A stretch of DNA of 64,000 nucleotides from G963667145 sp963676515 [NCBI: Candidatus Cloacimonadota bacterium] (lineage in GTDB: Bacteria > Cloacimonadota > Cloacimonadia > G963667145). The stretch spans positions 1,488,001 to 1,552,000 of the forward strand of contig OY781061.1 of NCBI GenBank assembly GCA_963676515.1, in the 5' to 3' direction. Below are positions 17,043 through 25,155 of this stretch, piece after piece. The translations under genes and the position numbers were made by a program. The notes beneath the pieces were generated by a model, which had not been told where the DNA came from, did not search any database, and was given only the letters and a program-made list of their open reading frames with translations. Position 1 is the stretch's first letter. Every line of letters starts with the position of its first letter.

Positions 17043-18305
17043 ATGGAAAAAATTAATGGAAAACTTGTCGTTTTAGGATTGCAACACACTTTCGTGATGT
17101 TTGGTGCTACTGTGTTAGTGCCACTTATCACGGGGTTAGATGTGGGTGTGACTCTATTGATGGCGGGTATAGGAACTTGGGTATTCCACATTTTGACAAA
17201 GTTTGAGGTGCCGGTATTTTTAGGTAGTTCTTTTGCTTTCATACCTGGTATCATTGCTGTGTCAAAAGCTCAAGGAGGGTCTTTGTCGGAGGCTTGTGGT
17301 GGACTGGTAATGGCTGGTTTCGTCTATATTCTAGCTTCGGTAGTATTTAAGAAAGTAGGTCATGAGAAGTTGCACCTGATATTGCCTCCTCATGTAACAG
17401 GACCAGTAATCATCCTTATAGGACTGCTTTTGGCTCCAGTAGCTATCAACAACGCTACTTCAGCTTATTCTCCTCATGTTATAGAGAAGATAGGTCTTGG
17501 TGGATCTTGGTTTATAGCTTTGTTTACTTTTGGAGTAGCTGCTTTCATCAAAATTTTCTTTGAAGAGAGAAATAAGCTTGTTTCTATGCTTCCTGTCCTT
17601 ATTGCTCTTTTTTCAGGGTATATCCTTAGTATCATGATGGGAGTTGTAGATTTTTCTTCTGTAATGAATGCTAGTTGGATTGGTTCTCCTAAGTTTACCA
17701 TCGCTACTTTCACTATGCGTGGAGCATCTATCATCGTACCTGTAGCTATCGTGACTATCGTAGAGCACTTCGGTGATGTGTTGGCTATCGGTAATGTTGT
17801 GGATAAAGATTTTATCAAAGAACCAGGTGTTCATAGAACTATCTTGGGTGATGGTATCGCTACTAGTTTATCTGCTTTCTTCGGTGGACCTGCTAACACT
17901 ACTTACTCTGAGAATACAGGTGCCGTGGCTCTTACTGGTGCTAAAAATCCAGTGATCATGAGAATTGCTGCTTGTTTTGCTATTTTACTTGCTTTTATTC
18001 CTAAGTTCACCGCAATCATCGGTAGTATTCCTGGTCCAGTAATTGGTGGTATTTCTATCTTACTTTTTGGTATGATTTCATCTATCGGTATTAGCAATAT
18101 GATTAGAGCTAAGATTGACTTTGCAGACCCTAGACCTTTGATGGTTACTGCTACTATCTTGGTGATAGGTCTTGGTAACGCTGCTATCAAGATTAGTGGT
18201 GCTGAGCTAAAAGGGCTTGGTTTTGCCGCTTTGTTTGGCATCATTTTGAACGCTATTTTCTTGATGACCACCAAAGGTCATATCAAGAAGTTGGAAGACA
18301 AGTAA
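17043..18305 (+). CDS. NCS2-family uracil/xanthine permease
   Basis: 420 residues, polytopic inner-membrane transporter of the nucleobase:cation symporter-2 family. Marks are LGLQHTFVMFGATVLVP at the N-terminus and GGPANTTYSENTG near residue 285, close to the UraA-type signature. The preceding helix has VTIVEHFGD, with the conserved Glu that binds substrate in UraA. Expected to import uracil, xanthine or a similar ring compound by proton symport. Its place directly after two hydroxylases supports a role in feeding them substrate. AAAGGAGAAAAA precedes the ATG. Confidence 0.92.
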   Translation: MEKINGKLVVLGLQHTFVMFGATVLVPLITGLDVGVTLLMAGIGTWVFHILTKFEVPVFLGSSFAFIPGIIAVSKAQGGSLSEACGGLVMAGFVYILASVVFKKVGHEKLHLILPPHVTGPVIILIGLLLAPVAINNATSAYSPHVIEKIGLGGSWFIALFTFGVAAFIKIFFEERNKLVSMLPVLIALFSGYILSIMMGVVDFSSVMNASWIGSPKFTIATFTMRGASIIVPVAIVTIVEHFGDVLAIGNVVDKDFIKEPGVHRTILGDGIATSLSAFFGGPANTTYSENTGAVALTGAKNPVIMRIAACFAILLAFIPKFTAIIGSIPGPVIGGISILLFGMISSIGISNMIRAKIDFADPRPLMVTATILVIGLGNAAIKISGAELKGLGFAALFGIILNAIFLMTTKGHIKKLEDK

Positions 18306-18312
18306 TAATAAA

Positions 18313-19128
18313 TTGATTAGATTTAACGGCGAAAAAAGGGGAGAGCTTTTTGCTCGAACTGGAGTAGGTAGAGTGCATACCGTGTTTGATAAAGCTATCA
18401 ACATTTTGGTGGACGGACATTACTGCACGCTGCTAAAACGGGAAAGTTTGCTTTCCCCTTATTCGCTAGTTGCCAGCTCATTTTTTGAGCTAGATTTGAA
18501 GTTGAAAAATCGCTTGGTTTATTTTAGGCACGATCGAGTGGAAATAGAGAAGAGCGTGAGCATAGGACTACCAAAAACGGCTATAGCGCTAAATATTGAT
18601 GTTGTTCTGGGAAAAAATATTGTGGGAAATCAAGAGTTGCTCTTGTTTTTGCATAAGTTTGGAAAGCCAGAAGGGTTAATGGGGATGATGGATAGAAGTG
18701 TTCGCTCGATTTGGAGTGATAAAGCTTTGAGTATTTTAGCAGATGGGCAACTTAGCTCTGCTGCCAAATTGGTAGGATTAGGTATAGGATTTACTCCTAG
18801 TGGAGACGATTTTTTGTGTGGTGTATTGGGAGGATTAGATTTTTTGGGATTAACTCAAGAGTTTATTTTGTTGCAAGGTTGTTTGGATGCAAACAAGACT
18901 AGTTTAGGTGGTAAAAGTTTATTATTGGGAGCTATGAAACATAGTTATCCCTTGGTATTTAAAAATTTTATATTGGGGTTAGGGAAGGGGAAGTTGGATG
19001 AAAACATTGTAAATTTTGGTTCGACTTCGGGCACGGATTTTACCTGTGGGGTATGTTGGGTTTTGAAGAAATACAACAAAAGGAAAAAAAATGAAAGAGA
19101 TCTATGTAGAGAAAGATTCGTACTTTGA
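18313..19128 (+). CDS. DUF2877 protein, AllH/YlbF-like subunit of the proposed oxamate transcarbamoylase
   Basis: 271 residues. The DUF2877 hallmark GLGIGFTPSGDDFLCG is at about 155-170, followed by a glycine-rich LGGKSLLLG. In E. coli a homologue (YlbF/AllH) works with FdrA (AllF) and the DUF1116 protein (AllG) as an oxamate transcarbamoylase in allantoin fermentation, as I recall recent work. The start is uncertain: TTG at 18313 lacks a clear Shine-Dalgarno and lies 8 bases after the permease stop. The 3' end overlaps fdrA by 38 bases, an unusually long overlap. Here the DUF2877 gene comes first, not third as in E. coli. Confidence 0.78.
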   Translation: MIRFNGEKRGELFARTGVGRVHTVFDKAINILVDGHYCTLLKRESLLSPYSLVASSFFELDLKLKNRLVYFRHDRVEIEKSVSIGLPKTAIALNIDVVLGKNIVGNQELLLFLHKFGKPEGLMGMMDRSVRSIWSDKALSILADGQLSSAAKLVGLGIGFTPSGDDFLCGVLGGLDFLGLTQEFILLQGCLDANKTSLGGKSLLLGAMKHSYPLVFKNFILGLGKGKLDENIVNFGSTSGTDFTCGVCWVLKKYNKRKKNERDLCRERFVL

Positions 19129-20644
19129 TTCTGTTGTGCTGATGCTGATCAATCGCGAGATCAAAAAAATTGAAGGTGTGACCGAAGCCGTAGTGGCGAT
19201 GGGTACTCCTATGAATTTGGACTTGCTTGGTGATTTGCAGATGGATAATGATGAAGTAAAAGGTGCTACACCTAACGACTTGATTATCGCTGTCGAATCT
19301 GATGATGCTGCTGTCTTGGCGGAAGCCATGGAAGTAGCTAAAAAGAAGCTTACCGAAAGAGGTTCTTCAGGAGAGAGTGAAACTTACAAACCTGCAACTT
19401 TGGATGCAGCTGTTAATACTTACTCTGATATTAACATGGTAGTTATATCTTTGCCGGGAGCTTTTGCACCATCTCAAGTGCGTAAAGCTTTGAATCAAGG
19501 AAAGCATGTGATGCTATTTTCGGACAACATCCCGCTGGAGCAAGAGATAGCTCTTAAGAAGTTAGCGAGCGAAAAAGGGCTTTTGATGATGGGACCCGAC
19601 TGCGGCACCGCTATTATCAATGGTAAACCTTTGTGTTTTGCTAATGTGGTAAAACAAGGGCCTATCGGTGTTGTCGGTGCTTCTGGTACTGGCTTACAAG
19701 AGATTACCTGTAGTATCGAAAAATTCGGTTCGGGAGTTTCTCAAGGTATCGGTACTGGTGGCAGAGATCTAAAAAGCGAAGAGATCGGCGGAACTATGAT
19801 GCTCATGGGCATCGAAGCTCTGAAGAACGATCCTGAGACTAAGGTAATCACAATCGTGTCTAAGCCTCCTGTAGAGTCGGTAGCCAAAAAAGTTATTGAT
19901 GCTTTGGAAAATTCAGGCAAACCAGGTGTTGTGCATTTCATCGGTTTGGATGGAGAAGACACAGCTAATGTTCGCTTTGCCAAAAACCTAGAAGAGGCTG
20001 CTAAAATGGCAGTGGCTCTGGCTAATGGTGAGAAGTTCGAGAGAATTTTGTTTACCATTTCTGATAGTGAAGTAGAAGCGATAGTTGCTAAAGAGTCTGC
20101 TGGTATAGCTGTTCACCAAAAATATTTGCGTGGGCTATATACAGGTGGAACTCTTGCCGATGAGGCGATGATACTCTTGAACGAAAGTTTGGGTGGTGTG
20201 TTCTCTTTTGATCATGTAGACAAAAACTATATCCTCAAAGACCCTTTCAAATCAACTGCTCATACTATCGTGGATTTGGGAGAAGATGTGTTTACTAATG
20301 GTCGTCCTCACCCGATGATAGAGCCTGGTACTAGAGACGATAGAATTCTTTTGGAAGCTAAAGACAAAGAGGTAGCTTTGATGTTACTCGATGTCGTGAT
20401 TGGCTACGGTTCTCATCCAGATCCAGCTGGGGCAATATTAGATAGCTTGCAACTAGCCAAAGATAACGCAAAGAAAAATGGTGGTTATTTGTCGATAGTG
20501 GCTTCTATTACTGGTACTGAAGGAGACTTCCAAGGTTTTGCCGAGCAAAAAAGAAAGTTGGAATCTATTGGTATCGTGGTGATGCCTTCTAACTATCAAG
20601 CTTCTATGTTGGTTCTTAAGATTATGGAAAAGGTAGGTAAGTAA
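19091..20644 (+). CDS. fdrA: FdrA-family acyl-CoA synthetase-like protein (AllF-like)
   Basis: 517 residues of the FdrA family, related to succinyl-CoA synthetase alpha/beta chains. The CoA-binding-like segment has GPDCGTAIING near 165, VGASGTGLQE and GTGGRDLKSEEIGG. FdrA proteins occur in ureide and carbamoyl-phosphate metabolism. With the flanking DUF2877 and DUF1116 genes this is expected to catalyse phosphorolytic transfer of a carbamoyl group, giving carbamoyl phosphate. AGGAAAAAAA precedes the ATG, which lies inside the DUF2877 gene. The DUF1116 gene follows after one base. No carbamate kinase gene is found in the window. Confidence 0.88.
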   Translation: MKEIYVEKDSYFDSVVLMLINREIKKIEGVTEAVVAMGTPMNLDLLGDLQMDNDEVKGATPNDLIIAVESDDAAVLAEAMEVAKKKLTERGSSGESETYKPATLDAAVNTYSDINMVVISLPGAFAPSQVRKALNQGKHVMLFSDNIPLEQEIALKKLASEKGLLMMGPDCGTAIINGKPLCFANVVKQGPIGVVGASGTGLQEITCSIEKFGSGVSQGIGTGGRDLKSEEIGGTMMLMGIEALKNDPETKVITIVSKPPVESVAKKVIDALENSGKPGVVHFIGLDGEDTANVRFAKNLEEAAKMAVALANGEKFERILFTISDSEVEAIVAKESAGIAVHQKYLRGLYTGGTLADEAMILLNESLGGVFSFDHVDKNYILKDPFKSTAHTIVDLGEDVFTNGRPHPMIEPGTRDDRILLEAKDKEVALMLLDVVIGYGSHPDPAGAILDSLQLAKDNAKKNGGYLSIVASITGTEGDFQGFAEQKRKLESIGIVVMPSNYQASMLVLKIMEKVGK

Positions 20645-20645
20645 G

Positions 20646-22079
20646 ATGGATGTTAAAGCTATAAATAAACTGTTTACCCAAGATTTAGTAGTCGCTAATA
20701 TGGGTTTGGAAAGCTTTGCTGATAATTTGAGAGAGCAAGATGTTAAGGCAATTCAAATTGGTTGGAAACCGCCAGCAGGTGGAGATCCTAAACTTGTCGC
20801 TATGCTTGATGCTATCGAGGCTAGTGGCGTAGATGTTGCTGCCGCTAACGCTAAAGCAGTGAAAAACATGATGACCTCAAAACCAGTTTTGATGGATATT
20901 GGTGTGGCTCTAGACGATATTCCAGGGATGGAAGAGAAGATGTTTTTGCATGCTGGACCTCCAGTGTCTTGGGAGAGGATGAGTGGTCCGACGCGCGGCG
21001 CTGTTATCGGTGGTATCATTTTTGAGGGTTGGGCATCTACTCCTGAAGAGGCTGAGAAATTAGCTGCTTCTGGTGCTATCAAATTCGACCCTTGTCATCA
21101 TCATAGTACTGTAGGACCTATGGCTGGTATCGTGACTCCTAGTATGCCTGTTTGGATAGTGAAGAACGAAGCTTTTGGCAATTACTCTTACGCTACGCTC
21201 AACGAAGGCTTAGGTAAAGTTCTTCGTTATGGAGCTTATGGAGAAGAGGTCAACAACCGTCTGCAATGGATGAAAGATCTTTTAGCTCCTGTCTTAAAAG
21301 CTGCTCTGGCTGCTCATGGTCCTCTGGATATGAAAAACATCATTGCTCAAGTGTTACAAATGGGTGATGAAGGTCACAACCGTAATCGTGCAGGTACCTC
21401 TATCGTGATCAGAGAGTTAGCTAGTGATTTGGTAAAGTTGAAAGATTTTAGTAAAGAGGAGATAGCAGAGGTTTTTGACTTTCTTAACGAAAACGATCAT
21501 TTCTTCTTAAACCTTTCTATGCCAACGGCTAAAGCTATTATCGATTCGGCTCACAACATAGAGGGTTCTACTATTGTGACTGTCTTGGCTAGAAATGGTA
21601 CCGATTTTGGTATCAGAGTTTCTGGATTGGGCGATGAGTGGTTTATAGACCAAGCTCCTATCGTAGATGGATTGTATTTGCCTGGTTATACAGAAGATGA
21701 TGCAGCTAGGGATATTGGCGATTCTACGATCACTGAGACCGCTGGATTTGGTGGATTTGCTATGGCTGCTGCTCCTGCTATCGTCAAGTTCGTCGGTGGT
21801 AGCCCAGAAGATGCTTTGAATGTCACTAAAAGAATGTATGAGATTACCGATGGGGAAAACACGATTTTCCAAATTCCTATCTTAGATTTCCGTGGCACTC
21901 CGACAGGTATCAACTTGCTCAAAGTGATAGAATCAGGAATCTTGCCAGCTATCAACACAGGTATCGCTCATAAGACTCCAGGAATAGGTATGGTTGGAGC
22001 TGGCCTCGTGGATCCACCCATGAAGTGCTTTACAGATGCTTTGGCAGCTTTTGCTAAGGAATATTCAAATAAAAAATAA
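20646..22079 (+). CDS. DUF1116 protein (YlbE/AllG-like)
   Basis: 477 residues, DUF1116 family. Recognisable segments include IGWKPPAGGDPKL near 37, PPVSWERMSGPTRGAVIGG near 110, and DEGHNRNRAGTSI near 240. These proteins almost always sit beside FdrA. The family is the proposed partner of FdrA and DUF2877 in oxamate or carbamoyl transfer. The gene starts two bases after the fdrA stop, indicating a single complex or pathway. Soluble and cytoplasmic; no signal peptide. Confidence 0.87.
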   Translation: MDVKAINKLFTQDLVVANMGLESFADNLREQDVKAIQIGWKPPAGGDPKLVAMLDAIEASGVDVAAANAKAVKNMMTSKPVLMDIGVALDDIPGMEEKMFLHAGPPVSWERMSGPTRGAVIGGIIFEGWASTPEEAEKLAASGAIKFDPCHHHSTVGPMAGIVTPSMPVWIVKNEAFGNYSYATLNEGLGKVLRYGAYGEEVNNRLQWMKDLLAPVLKAALAAHGPLDMKNIIAQVLQMGDEGHNRNRAGTSIVIRELASDLVKLKDFSKEEIAEVFDFLNENDHFFLNLSMPTAKAIIDSAHNIEGSTIVTVLARNGTDFGIRVSGLGDEWFIDQAPIVDGLYLPGYTEDDAARDIGDSTITETAGFGGFAMAAAPAIVKFVGGSPEDALNVTKRMYEITDGENTIFQIPILDFRGTPTGINLLKVIESGILPAINTGIAHKTPGIGMVGAGLVDPPMKCFTDALAAFAKEYSNKK

Positions 22080-22103
22080 TAGTAAAAAAAAAGGAGATAA
22101 GTC

Positions 22104-22922
22104 ATGAAAAATCAGGAATTTATGGAAATGATGGCGAATGGCATTGAGATGTACGATCTGACGATGAGATTGTCTATTCACACACCACCATGGCCAAGTT
22201 ACATGCCTCTTGGATTGCAATATTTCAAGAGAATTGCTGGAGCTCATATGGGTCAAGGTGCTAATGGACAAATAGTCACAACTTCTAATCATGTAGGAAC
22301 ACATGTTGATGGTGAAATTCACTTTTTTGCTGCTGGTCGTTCTATTGGAGATACACCACTAGATTTCTGGGTAGGAGATGCTGCTGTAGCGGATATTTCG
22401 GACAGTGTAGAAGATTATGGATTATACACTCCTGAGATGATTGAAGAGAGAGTAGAAGTAAAAGAAGGCGATATACTTATCATCAACACTGGCTACAACC
22501 GCTACGGCTGGGATCAACCAGGAGCAGATGAACTTCGTTATTTTGTAAAACATCCAGGTCCATCACCTGAATTTCACAAATGGGCTTTAAAAAAGAAAAT
22601 AAAGTGGATTGGAGTGGACGCTGGTTCTGCAGATCACCCAATGAACACAATCATCAGAACTTGGCATCCAAGAGATTTTGTCAAGGCTGATGCTTTGATG
22701 CAAGAGAAATACGGTAAAACTTGGGATCAACTTTTCCCATTAGACGAATTTTATCAAGTAATGCACTTGAATTTATTCCCCAAAGGGTTGGTGCATGCGG
22801 AAAATCTCGGTGGACAGCTGAACGAACTAGGGAGCAAAAGGGTGTGGTTAGGACTTTTCCCTCTTCGCGGGATAGAGTTAGAGTCATCTATGTGCCGTAT
22901 TATCGCCCTAGAACCTAAATAA
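22104..22922 (+). CDS. cyclase-family metal-dependent amide hydrolase
   Basis: 272 residues of the cyclase family (PF04199 as I recall), which includes kynurenine formamidase and isatin hydrolase. The metal-binding motif is complete: His63, His67, Asp69 and His73 in NHVGTHVDGEIHF. Such enzymes open cyclic amides or hydrolyse N-formyl groups with Mn or Zn. Downstream of hydroxylases and a ring permease, a ring-opening or ureide-hydrolysis step is the natural inference; the exact substrate is unknown. AAGGAGATAAGTC precedes the ATG. Confidence 0.85.
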   Translation: MKNQEFMEMMANGIEMYDLTMRLSIHTPPWPSYMPLGLQYFKRIAGAHMGQGANGQIVTTSNHVGTHVDGEIHFFAAGRSIGDTPLDFWVGDAAVADISDSVEDYGLYTPEMIEERVEVKEGDILIINTGYNRYGWDQPGADELRYFVKHPGPSPEFHKWALKKKIKWIGVDAGSADHPMNTIIRTWHPRDFVKADALMQEKYGKTWDQLFPLDEFYQVMHLNLFPKGLVHAENLGGQLNELGSKRVWLGLFPLRGIELESSMCRIIALEPK

Positions 22923-22976
22923 GAGATTTTGAGTAAAACTCAAAAAATAAAAAACCAAAATCAAGGAGACATAAAA

Positions 22977-23708
22977 ATGCCTGTTAGAGTAGATCAAAAT
23001 AATCTTCCTAGTATGGAAGAAATCGAAGCTCTTTTGAATTCCCCAAAAGCGCCTGAAATGGTACCTTATCCACCAAAAAAAATCAAACTAAGAGACGGTA
23101 AAGTAATGGTAGTAAGAGAAGCTACTTTTGATGACATCAACCAACTTTTAGAAGCTGTTAGACCTTTGATGTTCGTACCAGACGCTTGGTATGATATCGT
23201 TGCCGTGAGAATGTACGGAGAGATTTTGGGCTGGTATCGTAAAAGAGTTGCAAACTGTTTTGTACTTGTAGGTACAGTAGATGGTGAGATGGCGGGGATC
23301 GTAACTTCTCGCCACAAAAACAAAGATACTGGGATGAGTCTGCACACTCTTGCCCTCAAAAGAGGATGTAGAGCTGGTGCTAATCTTTTGGCTGCTAAGA
23401 TGGAACACCATCTTGACAACTTGGGTGAGAAAGAAGTTCTTATCGTTGCTGAGAGTACAAACGGTTTCCGCAGATGGATGGGTGAGTACGGTTTAATGAA
23501 CAAAACTGATCTTTATGATGATGGTTTTGGTCTTTGCCATGAGCTTGGTGGCGGACCAACTTTCTCTCTTACCAAAGAGATATGGGACGAGATGAAGGGC
23601 GAAAAATGTAAAAATGACGGAGTTCCTACCAAGGAAGAGCTAGCTGAGACATATCCGCTCAAAGTTCCTAGAGAGTATCCACAAATCTTGGGATTTGCTA
23701 GAAATTAG
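22977..23708 (+). CDS. GNAT-like protein of unknown function at the end of the catabolic operon
   Basis: 243 residues from the chosen ATG, which follows AAGGAGACATAAAA; a longer frame from TTG at 22929 is possible but lacks a ribosome-binding site. After a ~40-residue leader the sequence reads as an N-acetyltransferase-like fold (VVREATFDDINQLLEAVRPL; CFVLVGTVDGEMAGIVTSR; LHTLALKRGCRAGANLLA; EVLIVAESTNGFRRWMGEYG). The central loop RGCRAGANLLAAKM occupies the place of the acetyl-CoA pyrophosphate loop but is not the standard QXXGXG/A. The role is unknown; operon position suggests acylation or CoA-dependent handling of a pathway intermediate. A strong terminator follows. Confidence 0.6.
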   Translation: MPVRVDQNNLPSMEEIEALLNSPKAPEMVPYPPKKIKLRDGKVMVVREATFDDINQLLEAVRPLMFVPDAWYDIVAVRMYGEILGWYRKRVANCFVLVGTVDGEMAGIVTSRHKNKDTGMSLHTLALKRGCRAGANLLAAKMEHHLDNLGEKEVLIVAESTNGFRRWMGEYGLMNKTDLYDDGFGLCHELGGGPTFSLTKEIWDEMKGEKCKNDGVPTKEELAETYPLKVPREYPQILGFARN

Positions 23709-23728
23709 ACAATCTTAATTAACTAACA

Positions 23729-23759
23729 AAAGCGGGCTTAGCAAAGCCCGCTTTTTATA
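23729..23759 (+). terminator. strong intrinsic terminator ending the catabolic operon
   Basis: AAAGCGGGCTT (23729-23739) pairs perfectly with AAGCCCGCTTT (23744-23754) around the loop AGCA, giving an 11-bp stem and a T-run. Confidence 0.95.
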
Positions 23760-23768
23760 TAACAAATT

Positions 23769-23781
23769 TGTAGTAATTACA
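23769..23781. promoter_or_regulatory. candidate operator upstream of the Fur/PerR-type gene
   Basis: TGTAGTAATTACA is a near-palindrome with TGTA/TACA arms, about 90 bases before the regulator ATG. It lies just upstream of a possible promoter, TTGACG (23790-23795) with TAATTT (23811-23816), whose 15-base spacing is short. Position and AT-rich dyad form fit an autoregulatory Fur/PerR site, but this is inference. Confidence 0.35.
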
Positions 23782-23872
23782 GATTTGTATTGACGCCTAT
23801 TTCTTCTGGGTAATTTTGGCGAAGAGTAAATAAGGAAAGTGTAGAGAGAAAATTGCTAAAAAGGAGAAGATA

Positions 23873-24301
23873 ATGAACGAGTATACAAAGATTTTACAAG
23901 AAAATTTCATCTCTCCTTCTATCCAGAGGGTGAGTGTGTTGCGATATCTAGATGTTCATCGTACTCATCCCACGGTGGAGCAAATATACTCTTGTTTGAA
24001 AAACGAGTTGCCAACTTTGTCTAAAACCACGGTGTATAATGTGCTGGAACTCTTGGAGAGTAAAAGAATTATAAAAGCTATCAGTGGCTCGGACGGCAGA
24101 GAACATTATGATTTTGACAGAAGGGCTCATAGTCATTTCAAATGTTTGCGATGCGGAAGGGTTTTTGATGTTGATGTTGATTATGTTTATCGGGAATCCC
24201 AAGAGATAAATGGGCATAGGGTAGATGATTATAATCTGCTTTTCAAAGGTGTGTGCAAAGAGTGTTTAGCCAAAGATAAACAAGGAAGGAATAATGCCTG
24301 A
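23873..24301 (+). CDS. Fur-family regulator, probably PerR-like
   Basis: 142 residues: winged-helix DNA-binding domain (TLSKTTVYNVLELLES near 43-58), then HSHFKCLRCGRVFD with the regulatory-site His residues, and zinc-binding Cys pairs CLRC and CKEC. Fur-family proteins sense iron, zinc or peroxide. The five downstream genes are oxygen-stress functions, so a peroxide sensor (PerR) is the best guess. The start ATG follows AAGGAGAAGATA. It overlaps mutM by 8 bases, so the regulator is the first gene of the operon it presumably controls. Confidence 0.85.
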   Translation: MNEYTKILQENFISPSIQRVSVLRYLDVHRTHPTVEQIYSCLKNELPTLSKTTVYNVLELLESKRIIKAISGSDGREHYDFDRRAHSHFKCLRCGRVFDVDVDYVYRESQEINGHRVDDYNLLFKGVCKECLAKDKQGRNNA

Positions 24302-25133
24302 ATTGCCAGAAGTGCAGACTGTCGTGAACCAACTGAGTAAGAAGATAATCGGGAAAGTTGTAGATGAGCTCCGCATAGTGTGTGCGTCTTGTGTATGCAA
24401 TCCCCAAGGGTTTGATTTGCGGGCTTTGGGTAAGGTGCTGTCTGTGGATAGGGAAGGTAAGTTCATCATCATATATCTGGATAGTGGCGTAAAAGCGGTG
24501 ATACATCTGCGGATGACGGGGAAGATTGTTTGGGAAGAAGGGAATAATGCTTTAAAGACAAAGGGATTGCGAGCTGAGTTCAAATTTTCTGGTGGCGGTA
24601 AAATTCTTTTTTATAGTGTAAGAGGTTTTGCTCGGCTAGATTTGTGGAGTGCATGTGACAAGGTGTCGGGATTGGAAAATTTAGGGCTAGATCCTTTTGA
24701 TAAAAAGTTGGACAAGAATTTGTTGGCTGAAATGTTGAAGGGGAGAAAAGTGGCAATTAAATCTTTCCTGATGGATCAAAGGCATATTTGTGGGATTGGC
24801 AATATTTACGCTTGTGAGATACTCTACAGAGTGGGCGTGCATCCCCAGAGCAAAGCTGGCTGCTTATCCCTAGACAAGATAGAGGAAATATTGCAGATTA
24901 CACGGCAGGTACTGTCTAAAGCTATTGAGTGCTGTGGGACTACGGTGAACGATTATAGAAATATTGATGATAAAACGGGGCAGTTTCAAAATTTTTTGCA
25001 GGTTTATCAGAAAAATTGTTGCCCTAAAGGTCACAGATTGCAAAAGGTAACTGTTGGTGGTAGAGGAACTTATTTTTGTCCAGAATGTCAGAAGTTAGAG
25101 CAGAGTGATTTGGTGGAACAAACTATTTTTTAA
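24294..25133 (+). CDS. mutM: formamidopyrimidine-DNA glycosylase (Fpg/MutM)
   Basis: 279 residues starting MPELPEVQTV, with the catalytic Pro2 and Glu3 exposed after Met removal. The helix-two-turn-helix region has MDQRHICGIGNIYACEILY. The C-terminal zinc finger has Cys pairs around CCPKGH and CPEC, with the DNA-binding GRGTYFC arm. It removes 8-oxoguanine and ring-opened purines and cuts AP sites. Its place inside an oxygen-defence operon is functionally coherent. Full length for the family. Confidence 0.95.
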   Translation: MPELPEVQTVVNQLSKKIIGKVVDELRIVCASCVCNPQGFDLRALGKVLSVDREGKFIIIYLDSGVKAVIHLRMTGKIVWEEGNNALKTKGLRAEFKFSGGGKILFYSVRGFARLDLWSACDKVSGLENLGLDPFDKKLDKNLLAEMLKGRKVAIKSFLMDQRHICGIGNIYACEILYRVGVHPQSKAGCLSLDKIEEILQITRQVLSKAIECCGTTVNDYRNIDDKTGQFQNFLQVYQKNCCPKGHRLQKVTVGGRGTYFCPECQKLEQSDLVEQTIF

Positions 25134-25155
25134 GTAGAAAAGAAAGGGAGAAAAG

